Part shown: positions 34,971 to 42,667 of the stretch, piece by piece | Layout: every line of letters begins with the position of its first letter | Position numbering within the stretch: the stretch's first letter is position 1 | From: Deltaproteobacteria bacterium | Lineage (GTDB): Bacteria > Desulfobacterota > Syntrophia > Syntrophales > UBA8958 | NCBI GenBank assembly: GCA_026388335.1 | Contig: JAPLJZ010000161.1 | Coordinates: 1-47,542 of the forward strand | DNA length: 47,542 bases | Direction: 5' to 3' | Notes under the pieces: generated by a model | What the model was told of the DNA's origin: nothing | Seen by the model: only the letters and a program-made list of their open reading frames with translations | Database searches by the model: none | Translations under genes and position numbers: made by a program

Positions 34971-35000
34971 CTGATACTTTGATCGAATAATGGTTGTCAA
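34971..35000 (-). promoter_or_regulatory. Candidate sigma-70-like promoter upstream of the transketolase genes
   Basis: On the - strand a perfect -35 TTGACA (35000-34995) is followed after 18 bp by TATCAG (34976-34971), which matches four of six -10 positions. It sits in the 101-bp gap between the methyltransferase stop and the transketolase N-subunit ATG, which starts 35 nt beyond the -10. This is one of the few real gaps in the cluster, so an internal promoter is plausible. Confidence 0.45.
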
Positions 35001-35037
35001 GACAAAAGTGACCGCTTTACGATCATGAGCTTTTTAA

Positions 35038-35766
35038 CTACTCGATTTGACAAACGGCATGGACGGCCAGCCCGCCAAGGCGGTTGAATCGGGCCCATCG
35101 GTTTTCCATGCTGAAAATGGACAGAAGCAACCTGTTCATAATGGGGTGTGCGGGCCTGAGATCCGAAGCGGCAGGCCGGTCATCCTTTTTTTTCATCAGG
35201 CGGATCAGGAAGACCATGGGCAGGATGGACGCACCATAATAATAAATAGTCTTTAATTTCAAGAATGGCACTTTGCAAATGAGTGCCTGCAGGGTTTCCT
35301 TGTTATAACGTCTGCGATGGCCAAGAAAAACATCATGAGACGACCAGAGGGACTGAAATGCCGGCACGGAAATGAACAGGAAGCCGCCTTTCCGGCAGCG
35401 GATGGAAACAGACTTCAGCGCCGATGCATCGTCCTCAATGTGTTCCAGGACATGCATCATTAAAATGACATCAAATAATCGATCATCGGGAAAAGCAGGA
35501 TATATAAAGGTGTTTCCGTCGGCAACGGGTGTTTTTACGGAAAAGGCAGAATCAATTCCACGCAGTTGATCCGCCCTGAGAATGCCGGATTTCTCGAGCA
35601 TCATCAGATAAAGGCCGATTCCGCAGCCAAAATCGGCCACCTGCATTGTCCGGAGCGGAATAGGCAACGATCTGATTACCCCTGCCAGATGCCTGAACTG
35701 AGCCCGGTAGTACCAATGCTCCATGGCCTCCGCGCAGGTCAGCTGTCCCTGTTCGACAACATCCAT
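35038..35766 (-). CDS. Class I SAM methyltransferase
   Basis: The 242-residue protein has the SAM site VADFGCGIGLYLMML, FDVILMMHVLEHIEDD and RKGGFLFISVPAFQSLWSSHDVFLGH, typical of small methyltransferases paired with GT2/GT-C genes. GAAGAAAAAAA precedes the ATG, which overlaps the end of the ALG5-like GT2 gene by 28 bp. It probably acts on a sugar or a lipid-linked glycan intermediate. The substrate is not known. Confidence 0.82.
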   Translation of the reverse strand: MDVVEQGQLTCAEAMEHWYYRAQFRHLAGVIRSLPIPLRTMQVADFGCGIGLYLMMLEKSGILRADQLRGIDSAFSVKTPVADGNTFIYPAFPDDRLFDVILMMHVLEHIEDDASALKSVSIRCRKGGFLFISVPAFQSLWSSHDVFLGHRRRYNKETLQALICKVPFLKLKTIYYYGASILPMVFLIRLMKKKDDRPAASDLRPAHPIMNRLLLSIFSMENRWARFNRLGGLAVHAVCQIE

Positions 35767-36527
35767 TTTTTTCTTCTTTTTCTGATGTAGAAAAGGCTTT
35801 TCACCATTCGTGCCGAATCCTTCAGGAGAGACACCTTGCTGCCGGGGATATCCTGCCAGTCTACGGGAATTTCCTCGAGTTGGTACCCGGCATCGGACAG
35901 GGCTGCAATAAGCTCGCTGTCAAAGGCGAATCTATCTTCCTTCAAGATGCTACAGATCATCTTGAAGGCCTCTGCGGGAACAACCTTGAAGCCACACTGG
36001 GAATCGTAAATAGATTCATTGATGACGAAGCCAACCAACGTGGCATAGATACGTCCCGTCACATGGCGTTTCCAGTGTCTTTCCACGGAACGGCCAAGCA
36101 TCCTGATGCGGGAACCAAAGAAACAGCGGGAGCTGTCATTGTGAGCAATGATCATGTCAAAAACCCGGACCACCTCCTGGGCCGGCGTCGCCCCATCGGC
36201 ATCGGCAAAAGCCAGCCATGAAGCTGATCCACCAGCGCTCCACCCGGAACGGACGGCAAACCCTTTTCCCCTGTTACACTCAAGAAACAGAGGTTCAACA
36301 ATGAAATCGTTATTTTTTCTCATTTCATGAAGCGTGTCACGAAGTTTCTTTCTTTCCGCTTCACTTGATCCGTCGTCGACTACCAGAATGTGCGTGCGGT
36401 ATTCCTTAGTTTTTAGCAGTGAAGCGAGTTCTGAAAGGTATGAAGGAAGGCGCTTGCTTTCCTCATAACAGGGGATCACCAGATGAAATAATGGAAGAGG
36501 TTGATTATTTAGATGTTTCATGGCCAT
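35739..36527 (-). CDS. ALG5-like glycosyltransferase family 2 (polyprenyl-phosphate glucosyltransferase type)
   Basis: This 262-residue GT-A enzyme starts LFHLVIPCYEESKRLP and has LVVDDGSS. The metal site is WLAFADADGATPAQEV (DAD), and YDSQCGFKVVPAEAF is typical of dolichyl/polyprenyl-phosphate glucosyltransferases. No membrane helices are obvious. Its gene overlaps the GT-C gene upstream by 23 bp and the methyltransferase downstream by 28 bp. A donor-maker and user pair with the GT-C enzyme is therefore a sensible inference. Confidence 0.85.
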   Translation of the reverse strand: MAMKHLNNQPLPLFHLVIPCYEESKRLPSYLSELASLLKTKEYRTHILVVDDGSSEAERKKLRDTLHEMRKNNDFIVEPLFLECNRGKGFAVRSGWSAGGSASWLAFADADGATPAQEVVRVFDMIIAHNDSSRCFFGSRIRMLGRSVERHWKRHVTGRIYATLVGFVINESIYDSQCGFKVVPAEAFKMICSILKEDRFAFDSELIAALSDAGYQLEEIPVDWQDIPGSKVSLLKDSARMVKSLFYIRKRRKKWMLSNRDS

Positions 36528-37749
36528 TCCGCCGAATCATGGAGTATAGTTGGAACCAACCAAAGGGAGCGACAATGGAAAAAAGAATGTGTATTGACAG
36601 GGGAACGCGGTAATCCAGTTCCCGTTGAAACAGACTGATGGCCATGGCAAGGGTCATTCCCATAATCGTTATGCCGGTGGCCTGAAACCTTCTTTCGCTT
36701 TTCAGAACGACAGCAAGAACGGAACCGGCGAAGAGAATGAAGGATAGGGTAAAACTGTATATATTATTTTTTACCGAACACCAAGGACAATAGAGCGAAG
36801 GAAAGATAATGGATGTTAGACGTAAAAAATACATTTTGAGCCATGTCACAGGTTTTTCTCTTATGAAACTCATCCCTTCCATGGACAGGGCATAGTTTGG
36901 AGAGATAAAACCGGGACGGCTCTGTGCCCTTTCGATGACATGCCCCCTGGAATCGTACGCAGCCGATTGTTCCGCAGGACTATTGGTGGACATGCGCGTA
37001 GATATGTAAAGGGCGTAGGCGACGTGTATGTTGGAGAAGAAGGCTTCCCGGACCTGTTTATGATACGTCAGTGTTGCGGCGGCGGTACTTGCGCCGAAAA
37101 AAACGAGGCAAATCAAAACCAGCGCGTTTTTCTGAAGAGAAAGACCCCGTATTGAAAGGATGCGAAATAAAAGAATGAGGAATGCAACCACCACTACGAA
37201 GAAGCCCTCCGGTCTGGTCAGCGTGCATATGAGTCCGGAAACGAAGAAGAGAAAAACGCTGGCAGGCCGCGGGTTCACCCAGGCGCTGACGGTGCAGAAG
37301 GCGAACCAAGCCAGAAAGAAGTGAAAGGGGATGTCGCCCGATGTCCAAGGAAACCAGTAGGCCATCATCAAGTTTACGGCGACGAGAAAGGCGGCTATTT
37401 TGCCGCATTTGGGATCAAGAAACTCCCTTGTTGTCTTATAGACAAGATAGATGGTTCCAAGAGACAACATGGTATGCAGAACGAAGACATAAACGGCCAG
37501 GCGGATATGCAGGAGGTATGCAGGGCTCAAAAGAAGACCGTACACCGGCTGATGAGGGCGGTTCGCCTTGAAATACAATCCCCAATTTCCCTGGAGGATC
37601 GTCTGCGCCATTGTCTCGAACTCGCACGCATCGTTTCCCTTGTATCCCCCCTGATACCACCAGGAAAAGGACCGTATAGCGAGTCCAATAAGGAGAATAG
37701 ATAAGAGAACGAACCTATCGGAGCGGAGCAATTTTACTATTTGGGTCAT
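36505..37749 (-). CDS. GT-C-type membrane glycosyltransferase (paralog of the 28.3 kb gene)
   Basis: This 414-residue polytopic protein has an acidic first loop, YKGNDACEFETMAQTILQGNW, and C-terminal QRELDYRVPLSIHILF. Both align by eye with the 28253-29539 product (HGDGYLFMAKAIADGNW and QREWDVRVQLAAYTLLL), so the two are paralogs. It should act in the periplasm with a polyprenyl-linked sugar. Its ATG overlaps the stop of the GT4 gene upstream as ATGA, and the ALG5-like gene follows with a 23-bp overlap. Confidence 0.72.
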   Translation of the reverse strand: MTQIVKLLRSDRFVLLSILLIGLAIRSFSWWYQGGYKGNDACEFETMAQTILQGNWGLYFKANRPHQPVYGLLLSPAYLLHIRLAVYVFVLHTMLSLGTIYLVYKTTREFLDPKCGKIAAFLVAVNLMMAYWFPWTSGDIPFHFFLAWFAFCTVSAWVNPRPASVFLFFVSGLICTLTRPEGFFVVVVAFLILLFRILSIRGLSLQKNALVLICLVFFGASTAAATLTYHKQVREAFFSNIHVAYALYISTRMSTNSPAEQSAAYDSRGHVIERAQSRPGFISPNYALSMEGMSFIREKPVTWLKMYFLRLTSIIFPSLYCPWCSVKNNIYSFTLSFILFAGSVLAVVLKSERRFQATGITIMGMTLAMAISLFQRELDYRVPLSIHILFSIVAPFGWFQLYSMIRRNGHETSK

Positions 37750-39119
37750 TGTGTTGGCATTGCCTTGGAGAAAAAGCGCCGGAATAGCGATTCGTAGGTC
37801 TTCCTTTCATGTTCGGTCAGTTTTACAGGATCCATCATTTCCAAAATGAGTGCCTTGGCGTTTTCGCCCATACGCTTTGCGTAACCGGGGTCTCGCAGAT
37901 ATTTTTCAACAGCGTCTGTCATAGCCTGCCAATCTTTGTAAGGAACCAATTCGCCTGTTATTCCCGTTTGGATCAGTTCGCCCTGCCAGTCGATATCATA
38001 GGCCACAATAGATCGTCCACCAAGCGCTGCCTCCGTGAGGGCTCGGCCCATGAAAGGGGATATAATAACGGTTGCATGGGGAATCACCGTGGCCAACCAT
38101 TCCTGGTTGCGGTTCCCGGCAAACACCATTTGTCCGGAAATGTCAAGTTCTTTCGCCATGACCTCAAGGGAGGGGCCCATGGAACCCTCACCGGCGATGA
38201 TGGCGTTTAATATATATCCCCGCTTTTTCAGTTCTGCGATGACGCGCAGAATATCATCAGGATGTTTCAGTGGCTCAAGCCTGGAGATGGTGAAACTGAA
38301 AGGCTTTTGCCAGACCCCCAAAGGTTCCAGAATTTCTTGCGGAGAAGGCCGTTTCTCCTGTGGCACAAAGTGGGCGGAGTGGATCAGATTCCCGTAGCGA
38401 AAGATTGTTGCATATTCTTTTCTCGCACCATTGGCGATGGCAAAGTCGAGATTATCCTGATTGGCCCCTGCCACAAGATCCATCCGCTTCAGAGTATAAC
38501 GGTCGATAAGTTTTTCTATCCATCTTTTCCTGAATAGACGGGGAAAGGCAAGGTTACCTGTAGAGGCGTAGAACGCATCATAATTGACATTCACCCGCAC
38601 AGCGCAAGGTATTTTGCACACACGGGAAATCAGAACGGCCCAGAGTCCCAGATAATAAGGATCACCGGCCCGGACGGCGCAAATATGTTCTTTCCTGATC
38701 AGGTTGATCAGGTAACAATAAACATGCCATTGTGACAGGAGGAAATTCAATAACGGAAAGGATTTCAACAGATCATAACGACCTATTTTCCCTTCCGCTA
38801 TGGTATGATTTTCTGCTAAAGACGTTTCCTCTACCGGTCCATAAAGATCCATCGGATTGCTCGGAGGGATAACCGTGGCGCAGGGGTGAACCGACCAAAC
38901 ATGTTCAAAGTAGCCATTCAAATCGCGACAAGTGACAGCTTCATGGAGCTGGCGTTCCCTGACCATTTCCAGGGTATAAGCCATATCAAGGACAAGGAGT
39001 TTTCTCCGCAGTTGCCGGGGACGCCGTCCTGTTAGCACGTTAACACCCATAACGGACAGGATGAATATCAAGACAATGAGTGCGGAGGAGACATCCAGTA
39101 TCTTTAATAAGATTCTCAT
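37746..39119 (-). CDS. Membrane-anchored glycosyltransferase family 4
   Basis: The 457-residue protein begins with a membrane helix (VSSALIVLIFILSVMGVNVL), followed by a GT-B glycosyltransferase. The donor half is recognisable from SRLEPLKHPDDILRVIAEL and IIAGEGSMGPSLEVMAKEL. The usual E-x7-E block reads SPFMGRALTEAALGGRSIV, so the first Glu is replaced while the second is kept. Its start overlaps the upstream methyltransferase stop as ATGA. It should extend an O-unit at the inner membrane; the altered donor motif makes activity and donor uncertain. Confidence 0.82.
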   Translation of the reverse strand: MRILLKILDVSSALIVLIFILSVMGVNVLTGRRPRQLRRKLLVLDMAYTLEMVRERQLHEAVTCRDLNGYFEHVWSVHPCATVIPPSNPMDLYGPVEETSLAENHTIAEGKIGRYDLLKSFPLLNFLLSQWHVYCYLINLIRKEHICAVRAGDPYYLGLWAVLISRVCKIPCAVRVNVNYDAFYASTGNLAFPRLFRKRWIEKLIDRYTLKRMDLVAGANQDNLDFAIANGARKEYATIFRYGNLIHSAHFVPQEKRPSPQEILEPLGVWQKPFSFTISRLEPLKHPDDILRVIAELKKRGYILNAIIAGEGSMGPSLEVMAKELDISGQMVFAGNRNQEWLATVIPHATVIISPFMGRALTEAALGGRSIVAYDIDWQGELIQTGITGELVPYKDWQAMTDAVEKYLRDPGYAKRMGENAKALILEMMDPVKLTEHERKTYESLFRRFFSKAMPTQ

Positions 39120-40114
39120 TGAGCGGGTACTCCGGTCTTTTTCACGACCAAACAGATCCCCGCCACAGCAAGGTCCCTGCTTGGTACAGTCCGATAATCT
39201 GCTGCCAGCTCATGCCGCCATTTATCGACAATCGCTACTGGCGTTTGCCATTGTTCCGAAGATATTTGATCGATTCTGACCAATTGGTCGAGTTCAATCC
39301 CCCCGACGAGGAACCATGCATAGAAATCATAAGATATGGTATTGTCCCGCGACAGATCATCAAGAACCTTGCGGTAGTCATGAATAAGAACCCTGTTCTG
39401 GTCCCCGGAATATCTTGTCATCATTCGATAGAGTGATCGAGGAACTGTGAGATATTTCAGAGGATGATAGCGAGGCTCAAACATGCCATGGTCTCTGAAA
39501 TCGATGCAATGGATCATCGTCCCATCTTCTTTCAGGCATTTGGTCATGTCGATCAGGCATCCCAGAGGATCATAAAGGTGTTCCATGACTGCGCAGGAAA
39601 CAATGGTGTCAAACATAGCGCCACTTTCGGCGACCTGCCGGAAAAAGTCTTCCGCGGGAAGTCCGATCTTCCATTCTATTCCATGGAGGTTTTTTTCGTC
39701 CCATGCCATTCCGTTTTTCAAGAATGCCAAGTCGAATTTATTAGATAGGACCTCATAGATACGCTTTTGCTTTTCCATATCGCGGGGTGCGTAGAACCGG
39801 TCAATCAGTTTCACTTCATCCGCGCCGGATTTCCGCATCAGCATCGCAACACCCGCACTATCTCCAGGACCAACTTCTACACAAACACCCATGAAACGGG
39901 AAAGATCTCCGTATTGACAATACCGCTGAAAAATATTTTCAATATGGCGGATTGATTCATCTATGCTAAGCTTGGCGTGGGAATGTCCACCGCCACCCCG
40001 GATCATGCCGAACTTCTGACGAATCTTCCAGAGAAAATTAGAAGCAATATAATTTAAGATACGAATGCCATAATGCCTGCGAAGGTGGCTGATTCTACTT
40101 GTACTTAGCACCAT
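39116..40114 (-). CDS. SAM-dependent methyltransferase-like protein
   Basis: The 332-residue protein has a Rossmann-type site CVEVGPGDSAGVAMLM (a variant with GPGDS), an acidic KLIDRFY after beta2, and FDTIVSCAVMEHLYDP with LKEDGTMIHCIDF, typical of class I methyltransferases. A C-terminal ~100 residues add a domain not recognised here. It follows the next methyltransferase gene after 3 bp, so two methyltransferases are adjacent. The substrate is unknown. Confidence 0.78.
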   Translation of the reverse strand: MVLSTSRISHLRRHYGIRILNYIASNFLWKIRQKFGMIRGGGGHSHAKLSIDESIRHIENIFQRYCQYGDLSRFMGVCVEVGPGDSAGVAMLMRKSGADEVKLIDRFYAPRDMEKQKRIYEVLSNKFDLAFLKNGMAWDEKNLHGIEWKIGLPAEDFFRQVAESGAMFDTIVSCAVMEHLYDPLGCLIDMTKCLKEDGTMIHCIDFRDHGMFEPRYHPLKYLTVPRSLYRMMTRYSGDQNRVLIHDYRKVLDDLSRDNTISYDFYAWFLVGGIELDQLVRIDQISSEQWQTPVAIVDKWRHELAADYRTVPSRDLAVAGICLVVKKTGVPAQ

Positions 40115-40117
40115 GTT

Positions 40118-40849
40118 TCAAAAATTTTTTTCGCAAAGAAAAAAGAGATTTGGAGAAACGATCTGCTCTCCCAGGCGACCCAACACGTAACGTAGAATTG
40201 ACTTCATGAGCAATTTTGGATGAATGCGAGCCCAATCAGGAAAAGCCCGGGGGTATGCTTCTCGGATGCAAAAACCACCTGTCGACAGAAGCGAAACCAA
40301 CTTATTCTTATCGAAACACTGATGATGGCCCCAGCGATGAAATACGATGTGGCAGCAAGGGCAGATAACCCGGTTTGCATTTAGATCTTCGTTGTAAGGA
40401 ACCGTACCGATAAAAATCCCTCCAGGCTTCAGAACACGACGAACTTCCGCTACTGCTTGAATTAGGGCATCGTCCATCAAGTGCTCGAGAACCTCGGTCA
40501 TAATAACGCCATCGAAGGCATTTGATGGAAAAGGGATGGCCTGGCAATAGCCGACTTGAGCTTTACTCCCCAATGGGATTTTTTCTTTCAACTGTTCAAT
40601 GGCTTTTTCGGAGGGATCAAGGGTATGGATGTCGATACCGTTCTTATGTAATCGTTCTTCCAGATAGCCATTGCCAACACCGATGTTCAGGATAGATTGA
40701 CCGTTTTTGAAATGTGACGCCAAGAAATCCAGGCGCGGGTAGCTCAGGTCAAAATATAAAACTGCGTCGCTCTGATAGTGTTCCCAAAGACAATCCTGCA
40801 TCTTTTGCGGGGTCGTTTCGTGACTGTGTGTAGGGCAAGGATCTTTCAT
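40118..40849 (-). CDS. Class I SAM methyltransferase
   Basis: The 243-residue protein has ILNIGVGNGYLEERL as the SAM site, LDPSEKAIEQL, FDGVIMTEVLEHLMDD and RVLKPGGIFIGTVPYNEDL. It carries a CPCC-H cysteine cluster (VICPCCHIVFHRWGHHQ) where many such enzymes have CPHCG followed by HFHRW. No clear ribosome site precedes the ATG, and a 281-bp gap lies upstream. It probably acts on sugar or glycolipid intermediates. Confidence 0.82.
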   Translation of the reverse strand: MKDPCPTHSHETTPQKMQDCLWEHYQSDAVLYFDLSYPRLDFLASHFKNGQSILNIGVGNGYLEERLHKNGIDIHTLDPSEKAIEQLKEKIPLGSKAQVGYCQAIPFPSNAFDGVIMTEVLEHLMDDALIQAVAEVRRVLKPGGIFIGTVPYNEDLNANRVICPCCHIVFHRWGHHQCFDKNKLVSLLSTGGFCIREAYPRAFPDWARIHPKLLMKSILRYVLGRLGEQIVSPNLFFLCEKNF

Positions 40850-41130
40850 GTTTAACGCGATAAAGCCTGTTTTGAGGGCCTTTGATGTTCAGAGGGGATT
40901 TTCGATTCCCCAAGAATACGCTGGATATTCGGATTATGGGACATAGGTTCCTCGACTCCTTCTGCAAACCGGTCAGGGTGATCCCCTATTCCAGAGATCC
41001 TGCCTATATGCAAGAAAATCTTTACCATATGTTTATTTATGGGACGCATTGGCAAATATAGAAAGGTCCCCGGAACTCATAAAAGGAATACGCATGAAGT
41101 ATCTCCTTGCTGACCAGCGGTGCAGTTTTA
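40850..41130 (-). other. 281-bp gap between flippase and methyltransferase genes with possible decayed coding
   Basis: On the - strand the gap holds an excellent ribosome site (AAGGAGATACTTC) before an ATG that opens only a 20-codon frame (MRIPFMSSGDLSIFANASHK). Overlapping it is a 34-codon frame starting MSYDKTAPLVSKEILHAYSF. A 67-codon ORF (40852-41055) follows. None matches a family recognised here. A broken former gene or a leader region are both possible. Confidence 0.3.
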
Positions 41131-42651
41131 TCATATGACATGGGGAGTCCTTTCTCGAAATCCATTGATATATTGGATAAATAAGCGCCGGACCTCAAGG
41201 GTGGACATTGATGTGACGATAATAGAAACCAAGGCCGTTACCAATATACCAATAAGCATGATCCAGATGTTTGTTATTGGATCAAGAATTATTCTGCCGA
41301 TCAGGGTGACGGCAAGTGCTGCAAACAACGGTCGACCTACATCTTGAGTGTACCAAAGCCCTAATTCCCCCGGTAGAGACTGCCGATGAATGATATGAAT
41401 AAGGGATAAGGTGTAGCTAATGTGGACTGCAACTAAACCAACAGCAGCGCCGTATACGCCATACATTTTTGTCCCGGCATATATAGTAACGGCCATGACC
41501 AGCATCACTATGAAGCTGATGAAAAAGATCGCCTTTACTCTACCGTTAGCATATTGCAGGCTTAATGACAGGTGTGATAGGCCATTTATCAATGTTGCGA
41601 TTGTCAGCAGCACCATGATTAAATATGTTTTTTGAGCAGTCAAAAGATCCTGTGTCCAGATCAACAGAATCTCTTTGGGAAAAAAAACCATAATGAGGCT
41701 TACCGGGATAATAATAACAGACATCAATTGACAACTTACATGATACAATCTGCGTAGCGAGACTGTATCATGTAACGCCACAAGCTGTACCATTCTTGGA
41801 TAAACTGCAATTACCAAAGGACTAATAAGACGACTGAAACTTGTCGCTGCTGTACTTGCGAGAGAGTAATAGCCAAACATTTCCAGGGATAGCAGTTTGC
41901 TTAAAATGATCTTGTCCATCTGTGAGATCAGCAGTCCTGCGATTGAGCTTCCCCCGGCACCTGCCGTAAAATGCCAGGTCCCTTTTAACAAACTCGTCTG
42001 AAATTGAGATTTCACACCTGTAGAGGGGATCTTTTCCCAAAGAAAGAGGGCGAGAATGCTTGTTTGGACAAAACTCGCCAGAATTTGCCAGGCAAAAAAG
42101 GCATTGAGCGTTGGGGAAATGAGCCAAAGGACAAGAATCGTACCAATGCAACGGAATGTAGCCATTCCTGCGGTGATAGCATTCAACAGGATCTGGTGCT
42201 GCAGACCGTTTAAGCCGGAAATGTAGAAACTAGACGGCCATTGTAGCGCAATAGATACACCCATGAGGATAACAGCATACTGGACAGTCTGTAAGGGCAG
42301 CTTGCCCGTTTTCAACCAGTCGTGGGCTATGGTATGGGATGCCGTAATCATGACCGTGCCTAACAACAAAGCGATCAGCCAAACAGGTATTTCAAGGGAT
42401 CGGACAAGATCTCGCGCTTCCTGCACTTTGCCTGGAAGTGCTGACAGACGTGCCAATTCTCGACCAAGGGTGACGGTCATCCCCATATCCAGGATGGAAA
42501 ACAGGGAGAAGAACATCACCGAAATTCCGATCAGGCCGTAGGCTTCAATTCCGATGAAATAAATATAGACGGGGATGACGATGATCGACAGCAAGGCCGA
42601 CCAGCCGTTCCCGGCAAGATTTGCAATGACGTTCCGTTTTATGAGACTCAT
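41131..42651 (-). CDS. wzx: O-unit flippase, Wzx/MATE-like polysaccharide transporter
   Basis: The 506-residue protein has about 12-14 predicted helices and the conserved N-terminal NVIANLAGNGWSALLSIIVIPVYIYFIG of polysaccharide-biosynthesis (PST/MOP) transporters. It should flip undecaprenyl-pyrophosphate-linked O-units across the inner membrane. It lies 16 bp after the large GT-C gene. With the WecA-like transferase this supports a Wzx-dependent pathway rather than an ABC route. No Wzy or Wzz partner was identified in the window. Confidence 0.85.
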   Translation of the reverse strand: MSLIKRNVIANLAGNGWSALLSIIVIPVYIYFIGIEAYGLIGISVMFFSLFSILDMGMTVTLGRELARLSALPGKVQEARDLVRSLEIPVWLIALLLGTVMITASHTIAHDWLKTGKLPLQTVQYAVILMGVSIALQWPSSFYISGLNGLQHQILLNAITAGMATFRCIGTILVLWLISPTLNAFFAWQILASFVQTSILALFLWEKIPSTGVKSQFQTSLLKGTWHFTAGAGGSSIAGLLISQMDKIILSKLLSLEMFGYYSLASTAATSFSRLISPLVIAVYPRMVQLVALHDTVSLRRLYHVSCQLMSVIIIPVSLIMVFFPKEILLIWTQDLLTAQKTYLIMVLLTIATLINGLSHLSLSLQYANGRVKAIFFISFIVMLVMAVTIYAGTKMYGVYGAAVGLVAVHISYTLSLIHIIHRQSLPGELGLWYTQDVGRPLFAALAVTLIGRIILDPITNIWIMLIGILVTALVSIIVTSMSTLEVRRLFIQYINGFRERTPHVI

Positions 42652-42667
42652 GGGAGTGGACGTCTTG

